A stretch of DNA of 49,814 nucleotides, taken from contig NZ_NZMB01000003.1 in assembly GCF_002694385.1 (NCBI RefSeq), positions 61,428 through 111,241 of the forward strand, in the 5' to 3' direction. The stretch is from Sneathiella sp. (GTDB taxonomy: Bacteria > Pseudomonadota > Alphaproteobacteria > Sneathiellales > Sneathiellaceae). Below, in pieces: positions 1 to 10,281 of this stretch (positions are counted from its first letter, which is position 1; the number at the start of each line of letters is the position of its first letter). The translations under genes were made by a program, and so were the position numbers. Below the pieces are notes generated by a model. That model was given only the letters and a program-made list of their open reading frames with translations, did not search any database and was not told the DNA's origin.

Positions 1-1189
1 GTTTATGGGCGAGGTCGCGGGCGACGATGATCGTGCCGGTCAGGCTGAGACGGGTGCGGATCGGATACTGGCTGAGGGTCGCCAGAATTTCCTTCATCGG
101 GCGGTTGAGATCGATCTTGACGACATTGCCGCCCAGATCCTTGTCCGTTACCTCCGGCAGATATTTCGCGGGGTTGGTTTCAAGCTGTTCCAGAAACACG
201 CCGTCCTTGTTGATCTTGCCCTTGATCTGCCGGTCGGCGGAGCAGGACACTCCGATGCCGATGGGGACGCTGGCGCCATGACGCGGCAGGCGGATCACCC
301 TGACGTCGTGGCAGAAATATTTGCCGCCGAACTGGGCGCCGATGCCGAGCCCTTGCGAAACTTTGAGGATTTCCGCCTCCATATCGAGATCGCGGAAGGC
401 GCGGCCATGCTCATTACCGCTGGTCGGCAGGGTGTCGTAATATTTGGTCGAGGCCATCTTGACGGTCTTCATGGTCTCCTCGGCGGAGGTGCCGCCGATA
501 ACCACGGCAAGGTGATAGGGCGGGCAGGCTGCCGTGCCGAGGGAGAGCATCATTTCCTCAATCGCCGGGACAAGCCGTTCGGGCGTCATGACGCTGGGCA
601 CCGCCTGATTGAGGAAGGTCTTGTTGGCCGAGCCGCCGCCCTTGGCCACGAACATGAAGTTATATTCATCCCCGTTTACGGCATACAGGTCGATCTGGGC
701 GGGCAGGTTGGTGCCGGTGTTCTTTTCTTCGAACATGCTGATGGGGGCGAGCTGGGAATAGCGGAGATTGGTTTCCGTATATGTTTCAAACACGCCACGG
801 GAAAGCTGTTCCTTGTCCGTCCCGTCCGTCCAGACATATTGCCCTTTCTTGCCCATGATGATGGCGGTACCGGTATCCTGACAGCCGGGCAGGATCATGC
901 CCGCGGCGATATTGGCGTTTTTCAGAAGCTCGGTCGCGACGAATTTATCATTCTCGGATGCTTCATCATCTTTCAGGATATTGGCGAGCTGCTGCAGATG
1001 CTGCGGGCGCAGGAGATGCGCCACATCATGCATGGCCTCTGCGGCCAGCAGGCTGAGCGCCTCCGGCTCGATTTTCAGGATTTCCTGGCCCTCGACCGTG
1101 ATTGTCGAGACATGATCGGACGTCAGCTTGCGGTAGGGGGTGTCGTCTTTGCCAAGGGAATACATTTCCTGATAATGAAATTCGGGCAT
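1..1189 (-). CDS. Class I fumarate hydratase, C-terminus missing at window edge
   Basis: Iron-sulfur fumarase that interconverts fumarate and malate in the TCA cycle. About 396 residues are visible, beginning [16 protein letters not shown] at 1189; the family is usually about 500-550 residues, so the C-terminal part lies outside the window. The three cysteines expected to hold the 4Fe-4S cluster in FumA-type enzymes are present, in [11 protein letters not shown] (Cys103), GTAACPPYH and GVSCSADRQ. The gene follows sspB on the same strand after about 54 bases and may be cotranscribed. A tartrate dehydratase-like relative is possible, but the full-length fused layout favours fumarase. Confidence 0.9.
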   Translation of the reverse strand, partial: MPEFHYQEMYSLGKDDTPYRKLTSDHVSTITVEGQEILKIEPEALSLLAAEAMHDVAHLLRPQHLQQLANILKDDEASENDKFVATELLKNANIAAGMILPGCQDTGTAIIMGKKGQYVWTDGTDKEQLSRGVFETYTETNLRYSQLAPISMFEEKNTGTNLPAQIDLYAVNGDEYNFMFVAKGGGSANKTFLNQAVPSVMTPERLVPAIEEMMLSLGTAACPPYHLAVVIGGTSAEETMKTVKMASTKYYDTLPTSGNEHGRAFRDLDMEAEILKVSQGLGIGAQFGGKYFCHDVRVIRLPRHGASVPIGIGVSCSADRQIKGKINKDGVFLEQLETNPAKYLPEVTDKDLGGNVVKIDLNRPMKEILATLSQYPIRTRLSLTGTIIVARDLAHK

Positions 1190-1243
1190 GGTAGGGGCTT
1201 TCAATGCAGATATTGAGGGGTGATAGGTTGCGCGGAAGATTAT

Positions 1244-1729
1244 CTATTTTTTACGGAACGCATCAAGGGTTATGACTTCCCCCTGCTTCTCGCCATCGGC
1301 CGCGGGAGCAGTTTCCGATGTTTCGGTGGATGCTGCGGGGGTCTGTTCCTCATTTTCCGCCTTCTCCCTTTCGGAAAGGGGGGGCGAAAACTGAAGGCCG
1401 AATTGTACAGACGGATCGGCAAAGGCGGTCAGGGCGCTGAACGGGATGCGGAGGGTTTCGCGCTTGTGATTGAAGCTGAGATCAACCGTAAAGTAATCGG
1501 GTTCCACGGTGACATCCCAAAACTGATGCTGCAGGACGATGGTCATCTCGTCCTTGTAACGCTCGGCCAGATGCGTCGGGATGGAAACGCCGGGATGATG
1601 GGTTCTGAAAGTGATATAGAAATGCTGATCCCCGGGCAGGCCCTTCACAGCTATATGACGAAGCGCATTGCGGACAACATCCAGCAACGCCGTCTCAACC
1701 ATCTTGGCATAATTGATTTCGTCATTCAT
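1244..1729 (-). CDS. sspB: SspB, alpha-type ClpXP adaptor
   Basis: 161-residue protein matching the alphaproteobacterial SspB family. SspB binds ssrA-tagged proteins and hands them to the ClpXP protease in the cytoplasm. The N-terminal 110 residues form the substrate-binding domain (starts MNDEINYAKMVETALLDVVR). An acidic, Ala/Thr/Glu-rich flexible linker follows, and the last residues GEVITLDAFRKK look like the ClpX-binding tail of SspB-alpha proteins. It lies next to ssrA, the tmRNA gene that makes its substrates, on the same strand. Family assignment is from remembered sequence pattern. Confidence 0.88.
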   Translation of the reverse strand: MNDEINYAKMVETALLDVVRNALRHIAVKGLPGDQHFYITFRTHHPGVSIPTHLAERYKDEMTIVLQHQFWDVTVEPDYFTVDLSFNHKRETLRIPFSALTAFADPSVQFGLQFSPPLSEREKAENEEQTPAASTETSETAPAADGEKQGEVITLDAFRKK

Positions 1730-1818
1730 ATGTTAATCCGACCCCCACCTTCAATGCGCCGACGGGCAGTCACATTCCTCTAATGCGGAAGACAGTTTAA
1801 CCGGGCGTCGCATGCTGT

Positions 1819-1858
1819 AAAAACAAGTGGAGGGGCTTCTGTTGCCAGGTGCCCCTCC
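1819..1858 (-). terminator. Intrinsic terminator of ssrA
   Basis: An 8-bp GC-rich stem (GGAGGGGC at 1829-1836 with GCCCCTCC at 1851-1858) is followed on the minus strand by ACTTGTTTTTA. It sits just after the tmRNA coding piece. Part of the hairpin could be retained in the mature RNA. Confidence 0.7.
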
Positions 1859-2122
1859 GAACCCCGTGTAGTGCAATTAAGCAGCTACGGCAAATGCTTC
1901 GTCGTTATCGTTAGCATTTATAGATTTGACCCCGTTATACGGTGGTATCATGCCGGGCAAAAATTACATCTTTACTGCGCGCGTCGAGCCTATTTCGCCC
2001 CCATCATAAAAACAGCCGTCGGTGCAACTGCGTCTGTCCTTATGGTGGAGGCGCCGGGTACCGCCCCCGGGTCCGCAACGTTTATTCCATGCAACGTTTA
2101 TCGCCATAGTTGGTTTCCCAAC
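1819..2122 (-). ncRNA. ssrA: Two-piece (permuted) tmRNA
   Basis: tmRNA rescues stalled ribosomes and adds a degradation tag. The gene is circularly permuted, as in alphaproteobacteria. Reading on the minus strand, the acceptor piece comes first: T-arm with stem CCGGG/CCCGG at about 2054-2070, acceptor strand CGCCTCC, and encoded ACCA ending at 2043. An intervening stretch of about 40 bases follows, then the coding piece starting GGGGGCG at 2002. The two acceptor strands pair over 7 bp with a G-U at position 3, the alanyl-tRNA synthetase determinant. The tag reading frame at 1877-1915 encodes ANDNDEAFAVAA then TAA. Outer ends are estimated from the promoter and terminator. Confidence 0.93.
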
Positions 2123-2128
2123 AGACTG

Positions 2129-2156
2129 AATATAATTGTTTTAATGTAATTTTGAA
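2129..2156 (-). promoter_or_regulatory. Probable sigma-70-type promoter of ssrA
   Basis: On the minus strand, a -35 like TTCAAA (2151-2156) and a -10 TATATT (2129-2134) are separated by 16 bases. The predicted start near 2122 coincides with a GTTGG-GAAA-CCAAC hairpin that would open the acceptor RNA. Called by eye. Confidence 0.5.
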
Positions 2157-2164
2157 AGGGGGAA

Positions 2165-3495
<1,331 letters not shown>

Positions 3496-3616
3496 CGGAC
3501 AAATTTCGGCTAAAAATATGGAATATATTGTGGGAGGATAAAACAAAAGCCCCGTGAAGAACAGTCCGAATCAGCAGCAGTGGAATATTCCCTTCCATCG
3601 CCTGATTCGCCGATAG

Positions 3617-3955
3617 CTATTCGATTTTCTCCTCCAGAAAAGCGCGTCCCTCCCGGTCCTCGATTTCCAGTACCCAGAGATCGGGATCATTCTTCACTCG
3701 TCTTTCGATATAGGCGTCGGCATCCGCTTCCTCAACCCAGTCCGGCCCCGTGCCTTTCAGCCACATCCGCGCCCCGTCATCAAAATTCGTGGTGGGGGAG
3801 AGAACCATGCAGCCCGGCCCCAGCCGGTTGATCTTGATAAGAACGGAGCCCGCCGTCTCATCGCCGCGCCGGACAACCACCGCCGGAATATTAAAGGTGG
3901 CACATTTGCGGATATGGGCCTTGATCCAGATTTCCGCTTTCAGCCGTGGTTGCAT
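3617..3955 (-). CDS. DUF1491 family protein
   Basis: 112-residue cytoplasmic protein, beginning MQPRLKAEIWIKAHIRKC. It matches the small DUF1491 family that is widespread in alphaproteobacteria and has no established function as far as I know. Features include the early LKAEIWIKAHIR stretch, the VVVRRGDETAGSVLIKINR core and a W/E-rich second half (WLKGTGPDWVEEADADAYIERR). No membrane segment or signal peptide is visible. It lies between tag and thyA on the same strand. Confidence 0.75.
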   Translation of the reverse strand: MQPRLKAEIWIKAHIRKCATFNIPAVVVRRGDETAGSVLIKINRLGPGCMVLSPTTNFDDGARMWLKGTGPDWVEEADADAYIERRVKNDPDLWVLEIEDREGRAFLEEKIE

Positions 3956-4026
3956 GGGGTCTGTCCGAATATTTCAGGGAGCATGGGGCAGGAATGCCTC
4001 TGTTTGCCGGTGAGAGCAAGGGGAAA

Positions 4027-4605
4027 TCAGCGCACCAGACGCTTTACTTCCGCATGGCGGGGGCAGCCGGTCATATGGTCGTTGACCATGCCGACGGCCT
4101 GCATGAAGGCATAGACAATGGTCGGCCCGACAAATTTGAAGCCCCGTGATTTGAGATCCTTCGATATGGCGCGGCTGAGGTCTGTCTCGGCAGGTACATC
4201 CGCGCGGGCCTTCCAGCTATTTTGCAGGGGCGCGCCGTCGAGGTAATTCCACAAAAGATGAGAAAAACCGTCCGGCTGTTTCTCTTCAATCTCCAGGAAA
4301 AGCTGCGCCCCTTTGATGGTGCCGACAATTTTGGCGCGGTTGCGAATGATGCCGCTGTCCTGCATCAGGCTTTCCACCTTCGCTTCATCATAGCGGGCGA
4401 TGATTTCCGGGTTGAAATTGTCGAAGGCGGCTTTGAAATTCTCCCTTTTCCTGAGAATCGTGATCCAGGAAAGACCAGCCTGAAACCCGTCGAGGATGAG
4501 TTTTTCATATAGCGCCCGGCTGTCATATTCCGGTACGCCCCATTCCTCGTCATGATAGGCCTTGTAAAAGGGGTCGTCCCCGTACCATGTGCAGCTCTCG
4601 CTCAT
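4027..4605 (-). CDS. tag: DNA-3-methyladenine glycosylase I
   Basis: 192-residue base-excision repair enzyme that removes 3-methyladenine from alkylated DNA. The zinc ligands of Tag are present: Cys5 (SCTWYG), His18 (YHDEEWG), and the C-terminal NDHMTGC pair at about 176 and 180. The active-site segment LILDGFQAGLSWITILRKR carries the aromatic binding residues. Length matches E. coli Tag. A short leader separates it from ygfZ upstream. Confidence 0.95.
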   Translation of the reverse strand: MSESCTWYGDDPFYKAYHDEEWGVPEYDSRALYEKLILDGFQAGLSWITILRKRENFKAAFDNFNPEIIARYDEAKVESLMQDSGIIRNRAKIVGTIKGAQLFLEIEEKQPDGFSHLLWNYLDGAPLQNSWKARADVPAETDLSRAISKDLKSRGFKFVGPTIVYAFMQAVGMVNDHMTGCPRHAEVKRLVR

Positions 4606-4689
4606 TTCCGGTCCTGTTTGCTTTTTCTGAGAATTACGTTCACTTTATGTTCTTTGTCGCCACCATGCAAGCATATTGCAGGCAGGAGA

Positions 4690-5574
4690 TTATTCTGCGA
4701 TTGCGGGGGTGATATAGTCCGGTTCAACAATCCGGATGCCTGCCGGTTCCAGCGCCGCGGGTTCCCCAGCCATTCCGTCCAGCCGGACCAGGGCAAGACC
4801 CTGACCATTCGCGAAGGAACGCACCTCGCCGATTTCCCGCCCCTCAAGGGTGATTTTATCGCCGTCGGTCAGTTCGCCGTCAAACTCGATGCGCAGCAGG
4901 CGTTTCTTGATCGTCCCGCGATATTTTGTGCGCGCGGTGAGTTCCTGCCCCACATAGCAGCCTTTTGCAAAGCTGACGCCGTTCAACTCCTCGAAATTGG
5001 CTTCCAGCAGGAAGTTTTTCTCCGGCAGGATATCGCGCCCGCCATCGGGAATGGCTAGCTTGAGGCGATGGGCGTCATAGGCCGCAGCGTCCGATTTGGT
5101 TGCATCCGGGAACAGGGACGCGGGATTGAAATCGGCCGCGGCAATGATCCGGACGCCGAGGGATTGCTGACGTGGATCGACATAGAGAATGCTTCCCGCC
5201 TGATCGACAGCGGCGCCCGGTTTCTCCGCTAGTCCGGCCGTAGCGATGGCGTCCGCGCCAAACAGCGCGAAAACGGCCTGATCTGTTGGGCTGATGGTGA
5301 CATCGGCCCGCAGCTTGTACAGGGTCAGACGGCGGATCAGATCCTCCGCCCGGTCGCGGGCAACATCCAGAAGATACGCATCGCCGCTTTTCACAATGAA
5401 AAAGTCATGCAGGAATTTTCCCTGCGCGGTGAGCAAGGCGGAATAAAGGCCGTGTGTCTCGCTGACCCCCTTCATGTCATTGGTGATGAGATTTTGCAGA
5501 AACGTCCACACATCCTTTCCCGCAAGGGCAAGGATGCGGCGATTGTCGAGTTTTGTAACAGTCAGTTTCGCCAT
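4690..5574 (-). CDS. ygfZ: YgfZ/GcvT-like folate-binding protein
   Basis: 294-residue protein of the YgfZ family, which uses a folate in maintenance or assembly of some iron-sulfur enzymes. The diagnostic signature KGCYVGQE with its conserved cysteine is present at about residue 205 (GVSFAKGCYVGQELTARTKYRG). The N-terminal half resembles the GcvT fold. It is divergent from pyrC with 126 bases between the starts. Confidence 0.88.
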   Translation of the reverse strand: MAKLTVTKLDNRRILALAGKDVWTFLQNLITNDMKGVSETHGLYSALLTAQGKFLHDFFIVKSGDAYLLDVARDRAEDLIRRLTLYKLRADVTISPTDQAVFALFGADAIATAGLAEKPGAAVDQAGSILYVDPRQQSLGVRIIAAADFNPASLFPDATKSDAAAYDAHRLKLAIPDGGRDILPEKNFLLEANFEELNGVSFAKGCYVGQELTARTKYRGTIKKRLLRIEFDGELTDGDKITLEGREIGEVRSFANGQGLALVRLDGMAGEPAALEPAGIRIVEPDYITPAIAE

Positions 5575-5700
5575 GGCTTATCGCAACTCCGGGCCTTTCC
5601 GCAACGTCCCTAACAGGTATGTCAGGAACGCGCCCTTGGCAAGAGCGACATCGCGTATTATGAAAGAGCGGCATCTCCGGAATTTGAGGATGGATCTTAG

Positions 5701-6789
5701 ATGAGTGACGCAGGAACCGAAAAGAAGGTCAGCCCCGAAACGCGCACGGCGATCACGCTGCGCCGCCCCGATGACTGGCATGTGCATCTGCGCGATGGTG
5801 AAATGCTGAAGGTGGTCGCAGAATATACGGCGCGGCAGTTCGCCCGTGCCATTGTCATGCCGAACCTCGTCCCGCCCGTCACCACGATGGCGGCGGCGGC
5901 GGCGTATCGGCAGCGGATCATGGCCGCCTTGCCTGCGGGCGCCGATTTCACGCCGCTGATGACCTGTTACCTCACCGACAGCATTGACCCGAGAGAGCTG
6001 GAACAGGGCAAGGAGGCGGGCGTCTTTACCGCGGCCAAGCTTTACCCGGCAAATGCCACGACCAATTCCAGCCATGGGGTCACAAATATCCGCAATATCT
6101 ATCCCGCGCTGGAGGTGATGCAACGGGTGGGCCTGCCGCTCCTCGTGCATGGGGAGGTGACGGATGCGCATGTCGATATCTTCGATCGCGAGGCAGTGTT
6201 TATCGAACAGGTGATGATCCCGCTGCTGAAGGATTTTCCCGGCCTGAAGGTGGTGTTTGAGCATATCACGACCGCCGATGCCGCCGCCTTTGTCGAAGCG
6301 GGCGGGCCCAATATCGCGGCGACAATCACGCCGCATCATCTCGTCTTTAACCGCAATGCCATCTTCAAGGGCGGCATTCGCCCGCATTTTTACTGCCTGC
6401 CGATCGCCAAGCGGGAGGTGCACCGGCTGGCGCTGCGCAAGGCCGCGACATCGGGTTCCGCGAAATTCTTTCTCGGCACCGACAGCGCCCCGCATGCGGC
6501 AAAGGATAAGGAGGCAGCCTGTGGCTGCGCCGGATTGTTCAATGCGCCTTATGCACTCGAAAGCTATGCCATGGTGTTCGAGGAGGAAGGGGCGCTGGAC
6601 CGGCTGGAAGCGTTTGCTTCGGAAAACGGGCCGAATTTCTATGGCCTGCCGCTCAATGAAGGGCGGGTGACACTGGAGCCTGTCAGCTTTACGGCACCGG
6701 AGCGGATTGAGGCGCCAAACGGCGGCCTCGTCCCCTTTCTTGGCGGGGAGGAGGTCAACTGGCGCTTCGCGGGAAGCACCGGCGGGTAA
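5701..6789 (+). CDS. pyrC: Dihydroorotase
   Basis: 362-residue zinc amidohydrolase of pyrimidine synthesis, interconverting carbamoyl aspartate and dihydroorotate. The metal-binding DWHVHLRDG motif is at about residues 25-33. The carbamylated lysine is expected in [23 protein letters not shown] and GTDSAPH motifs follow in family order. Length is slightly above E. coli PyrC owing to a short N-terminal extension. Convergent with usg, with 9 bases between the stops. Confidence 0.95.
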   Translation: MSDAGTEKKVSPETRTAITLRRPDDWHVHLRDGEMLKVVAEYTARQFARAIVMPNLVPPVTTMAAAAAYRQRIMAALPAGADFTPLMTCYLTDSIDPRELEQGKEAGVFTAAKLYPANATTNSSHGVTNIRNIYPALEVMQRVGLPLLVHGEVTDAHVDIFDREAVFIEQVMIPLLKDFPGLKVVFEHITTADAAAFVEAGGPNIAATITPHHLVFNRNAIFKGGIRPHFYCLPIAKREVHRLALRKAATSGSAKFFLGTDSAPHAAKDKEAACGCAGLFNAPYALESYAMVFEEEGALDRLEAFASENGPNFYGLPLNEGRVTLEPVSFTAPERIEAPNGGLVPFLGGEEVNWRFAGSTGG

Positions 6790-6798
6790 GCTGATCGT

Positions 6799-7062
6799 CT
6801 AGTGCAGACGATAGGCGCTATCCGCAAAACGGATTTCGCCCGGATAAATCAGCTTGTTGGAGGCAAAGCGGACGGAATGCAGTTTTCCGTCCAGTTCCCG
6901 CTGCCAGAAATCAAGGAATTTCTGCAAGGTCGGGTATTTCGGGGCAAGGTCATATTCCTGCCAGATATAGGTTTGCAGAAACTCCGGATAATCTGGCAGA
7001 TGATACAGAATTTCTGCCGTTGTCAGGACATATCCCTTAAGCTTTTTCTCCATTTCCAGCAT
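6799..7062 (-). CDS. Usg family protein
   Basis: 87-residue protein matching the alphaproteobacterial Usg family, named after a small gene near trp genes and sometimes annotated as a phosphoribosylanthranilate isomerase-associated protein; its function is unproven. Conserved stretches are GYVLTTAEILYHLPDYP, LQTYIWQEYDLAPKYP and LHSVRFA. ATG at 7062 is chosen because an AAGGAG site (7069-7074) sits 6 bases upstream; the in-frame TTG at 7068 would abut the site. No trp gene is nearby. Confidence 0.82.
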   Translation of the reverse strand: MLEMEKKLKGYVLTTAEILYHLPDYPEFLQTYIWQEYDLAPKYPTLQKFLDFWQRELDGKLHSVRFASNKLIYPGEIRFADSAYRLH

Positions 7063-7226
7063 AAGCAACTCCTTAACTGTCGGGTGACATCGGGAAGCGT
7101 CTTTCTATATAAAATAGTGTAAAATATTTTCCTTAAAAAACAATTGCTTGTGAGTTAGTATTTCAACGGGATGCGCGAACAGGCTGTAAAGGGTAAAAAC
7201 AGCCAGTAAAAAATAAGGGAAAAAGC

Positions 7227-8216
7227 ATGAGCGATACTTTCAGAGCATTGGTAATCGAAGATCAGGATGGTAAGCAGAAGGCAGGCTTCAAGACCCTCTC
7301 TGTGGCCGATCTGCCGGACGAGGATGTGCTGGTTGATGTGTCTTACTCCACTCTGAATTACAAGGATGGCCTTGCTGTCCTTGGCAAGGGTATTGCCCGC
7401 CGTCTTCCCATGGTTGGCGGGATCGACCTTGCCGGGACGGTTGCGGAAAGCAAATCGCCGGACTTCAAGCCGGGCGACAAGGTGATTGTTAATGGCTATG
7501 GCCTGTCAGAGCTTTACTGGGGCGGCTATAGCCAGAAACAGAAGCTGAAACCGGAATGGCTGATCAAGCTGCCGGACGCCTTCACGATGCAGGACGCCAT
7601 GGCCATCGGTACGGCGGGCTATACCTCCATGCTGTGCGTTCTGGCGCTGGAAAAGGCGGGCGTGACGCCGGATAAGGGCGATATTCTGGTAACCGGCGCG
7701 GCCGGGGGTGTCGGTTCCGTTGCCATTGCCCTGCTGGCGAAGCTTGGCTATCGCGTCATTGCCTCAAGCGGTCGGGCAGAGACGGCGGATTATCTCAAGA
7801 AACTTGGCGCGGCAGAAGTCATCAGTCGTGAGGAAACCATGGGCAGCGGCCGTCCGTTTGACAAGGAACGCTATGCCGGGGCGGTGGATTGCGTGGGCAG
7901 TAAAATCCTGGCCGCCGTGCTGGCGCAGATCAAATATGGCGGGGCGGTTGCCGCCTGCGGTCTTGCCGGGGGCAACGACCTTCCGACATCGGTTCTGCCG
8001 TTCATCCTGCGGGGCGTCTCCCTTCTGGGTGTGGATAGCGTCATGGCGCCACGGGAGAAACGGATCGAGGCATGGAGCCGTCTTGCAACCGATCTCGACA
8101 AGTCGCTGTTCGCTGATATGACACGGGTGGAGCCGATGACCAACCTGCCGTCACTGGCGGCGGATATCATCAACGGCCAGATCAAGGGCCGTGTTGTAAT
8201 TGATGTGAACGCCTGA
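7227..8216 (+). CDS. acuI: AcuI/YhdH-type acryloyl-CoA reductase
   Basis: 329-residue medium-chain NADPH oxidoreductase. The family reduces acryloyl-CoA to propionyl-CoA, which matters in DMSP and 3-hydroxypropionate metabolism. Visible marks are YSTLNYKDGLAV, the GGIDLAGTV segment, the nucleotide-binding VTGAAGGVGSVAIALL at about 155-170, and GLAGG. There is no zinc-ligand set, as expected for this branch. A strong AAGGGA site precedes ATG, and a GGCTGT/ACAGCC hairpin lies in the leader at 7182-7204. The substrate is inferred from family only; a generic quinone-oxidoreductase-like role is possible. Confidence 0.82.
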   Translation: MSDTFRALVIEDQDGKQKAGFKTLSVADLPDEDVLVDVSYSTLNYKDGLAVLGKGIARRLPMVGGIDLAGTVAESKSPDFKPGDKVIVNGYGLSELYWGGYSQKQKLKPEWLIKLPDAFTMQDAMAIGTAGYTSMLCVLALEKAGVTPDKGDILVTGAAGGVGSVAIALLAKLGYRVIASSGRAETADYLKKLGAAEVISREETMGSGRPFDKERYAGAVDCVGSKILAAVLAQIKYGGAVAACGLAGGNDLPTSVLPFILRGVSLLGVDSVMAPREKRIEAWSRLATDLDKSLFADMTRVEPMTNLPSLAADIINGQIKGRVVIDVNA

Positions 8217-8228
8217 CCCTATGCCGGT

Positions 8229-8999
8229 TTAAAGACGGCCTCTGGCAACGAAATAGGGGTTGTCGTGGCCGTCCTTGCCATAGCGGAGGGGGGCGCCGTC
8301 CAATGTTTCGACGGTGCCGCCCGCAGCCTCCAGAATGGCCTGTCCGGCGCCGATGTCCCATTCCATCGTCCGTCCGAAGCGCGGGTAGAGGTCGGCCTTG
8401 CCTTCCGCCACCAGGCAGAGCTTCAGGGATGAGCCTGCGGAGATAAGCTCTTTCACGGTGAATTTTTCAATATATTCATCCGTCTCCGGCGTCCGGTGAG
8501 AACGGCTGGCAACGACGGTCAATCCGTCTTGCGGTGCGACGCGGACCGAAATGGGAGCGGGGGCGCCGTCCCCTTCCTGCCGCCAGACACGGCCGGGGCC
8601 TTCGGCGAAATAGGTGGTGCCCCGCGCCGGGACATGGATAACGCCCATGGTCGTCCGTTCATTCTCGACAAGGGCGATGTTGACGGTGAAGTCTCCGCGC
8701 TTATTGATAAACTCCTTGGTGCCGTCGAGGGGGTCCACCAGCCAGAACACGCCGCCGGAAAGATCGGGCACGCGCCCCGCGGCCTGGCTTTCCTCTGCAA
8801 GGACCGGGATATCGGGCGTCAGATCGGCAAGGCCTTTCAGGATGATTGCTTCTGCGGCCTCATCCGCTTCCGTCACCGGGGAACTGTCCGACTTCACTTT
8901 AAAATCGAAATCCTGATTATAGATGGTGAGGATCCTGTCCCCCGCTTCGCGGGCGATTTTTACAATTCCTTTTATCAGGGCGGGACGGTCAAAGGGCAT
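8229..8999 (-). CDS. cysQ: 3'(2'),5'-bisphosphate nucleotidase CysQ
   Basis: 256-residue magnesium-dependent phosphatase of the inositol monophosphatase superfamily that removes PAP formed during sulfate assimilation. Metal-binding motifs are visible: VTEADEAAE, LAEESQ, WLVDPLDGTKEF (about 85-97) and MEWDIGAGQAILEAAGG (about 210). An AGGA site lies 7 bases before ATG. Convergent with the acuI-like gene, with about 12 bases between the stops. An inositol monophosphatase is the alternative, but the DPLDGTKEF form favours CysQ. Confidence 0.9.
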   Translation of the reverse strand: MPFDRPALIKGIVKIAREAGDRILTIYNQDFDFKVKSDSSPVTEADEAAEAIILKGLADLTPDIPVLAEESQAAGRVPDLSGGVFWLVDPLDGTKEFINKRGDFTVNIALVENERTTMGVIHVPARGTTYFAEGPGRVWRQEGDGAPAPISVRVAPQDGLTVVASRSHRTPETDEYIEKFTVKELISAGSSLKLCLVAEGKADLYPRFGRTMEWDIGAGQAILEAAGGTVETLDGAPLRYGKDGHDNPYFVARGRL

Positions 9000-9098
9000 A
9001 ACGATATCCTGAAGCGTAACGTGTCAATTGAGGACGTAACATATCGACAAATACGTGGATGTCACTAGCGAAACTCCAAGCGAAAGCCCGTTTCCTTC

Positions 9099-10151
9099 TC
9101 AGATATTTGCGCGGCGGGATGCTCTTAAGCGCCGGGCAAGGGCAAGCGCAGGCTTCTCGACGAAGGTCCAGGACAGGACGGCGCAGGCAAGGGCCAGCGG
9201 AAAGGCCAGCAGAATATTCATCATGGGCGTCGTGACGCCGGAATAGGCAATGAGTTGCTGGATGGGAAAGGCATAGATATAAATGCCATATGAATAATCG
9301 CCGAGACGATTGTAGGAGCGGACCGATCCCGTCGGCAGGTATCCAAGCAGAAAAACCCAGTAGACCAGCGCGAAAACAAAGATCTCTCTGAAAACAAGGC
9401 TGCCATGGGCGGCGAGGGCGAGCAGGGCCAGCGCGATCCCGATCCACCAGCTCATGGGCAGGCGCTTGCGCCAGACAAAAAAGAGGACGCCGATCATGAA
9501 GGGAAACGCCAGCTTGGTGAGGGCGACAAGCCGCTTCTCCGGTTCAAGGTAAAGGGTCATCGCATAGAGAAGAACGAACAGGATCCAGACAAGAAGCATG
9601 AGGCGGGGATGCTTCAGCATCCCGGCGAGCCCCAGCAGGGTCACAAGAAAATAGCAAAGGAGTTCGTGGCTCAAGGTCCAGAGCGGAATGTTGATGGCGC
9701 CGCCGACGGGATTTCCTTTGAACACGCCGGGCAGGAACTGATCCAGCGAAAAGAGCGTGAAATTGCGGAGGATATATTCCGGTGCCTCCTTCAACACGGC
9801 ATCAACTGTTGCAACCGTGATGATCGGCGCCAGCACCAGCGCCGTGATCAGCAGGACAACCAAGAGAGCCGGAAAGATACGCAGGGCGCGAGCAGTCCAG
9901 AAATGCGTCAGCTTCGGATCGCGGTCATAGCTTTGCGCGATCAGGTAACCGGAAATGGCAAAAAAGATATAGACGCTGATCATGCCAAGGTCGATGCCGT
10001 TCAGTAGAGTGGCAAGGGGTTGATCCTCAATCACGCCGGTTGAGACGGGCCAGGCATGGGAAATCAGCACGCCCGTCGCCGCGATCATCCGGATCAGGTT
10101 CAGATTGTTATCGCGCCCCTGCTCAATATCGGCCAGCGTGGCAAATTTCAT
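9099..10151 (-). CDS. Acyltransferase 3 family membrane protein
   Basis: 350-residue integral membrane acyltransferase (OafA/YrhL type) that would O-acetylate or otherwise acylate a cell-surface sugar. The conserved histidine lies in LIRMIAATGVLISHAWPV, followed by YIFFAISGYLIAQSYDRD, and about ten hydrophobic segments continue to the end. ATG at 10151 is favoured over an in-frame start 48 bases upstream because GGAG lies 5 bases before it. No glycan gene cluster surrounds it, so the acceptor cannot be guessed. Confidence 0.82.
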   Translation of the reverse strand: MKFATLADIEQGRDNNLNLIRMIAATGVLISHAWPVSTGVIEDQPLATLLNGIDLGMISVYIFFAISGYLIAQSYDRDPKLTHFWTARALRIFPALLVVLLITALVLAPIITVATVDAVLKEAPEYILRNFTLFSLDQFLPGVFKGNPVGGAINIPLWTLSHELLCYFLVTLLGLAGMLKHPRLMLLVWILFVLLYAMTLYLEPEKRLVALTKLAFPFMIGVLFFVWRKRLPMSWWIGIALALLALAAHGSLVFREIFVFALVYWVFLLGYLPTGSVRSYNRLGDYSYGIYIYAFPIQQLIAYSGVTTPMMNILLAFPLALACAVLSWTFVEKPALALARRLRASRRANI

Positions 10152-10281
10152 ATATACTCCCCTGACGCCGGACGTCACATATGTGAAAAGGTTCGTCATT
10201 CCGGCGCCTGATAGAGTGCATTTTACATGAATATGGTAATTAAATTCTTACATTTCGGTTTTCGGCAGGGTGGATGAAGTC

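Noticed and set aside
5-1216. 403-codon plus-strand open frame at the window start
   Set aside because: It is the antisense of fumarase, whose cluster cysteines and motifs are clear.
1951-1966. Another CCGGGCAAAA-like element as FlbD site
   Set aside because: It reads GCCGGGCAAAA, not CTGCCCGGCAAAA, and lies within the tmRNA coding piece.
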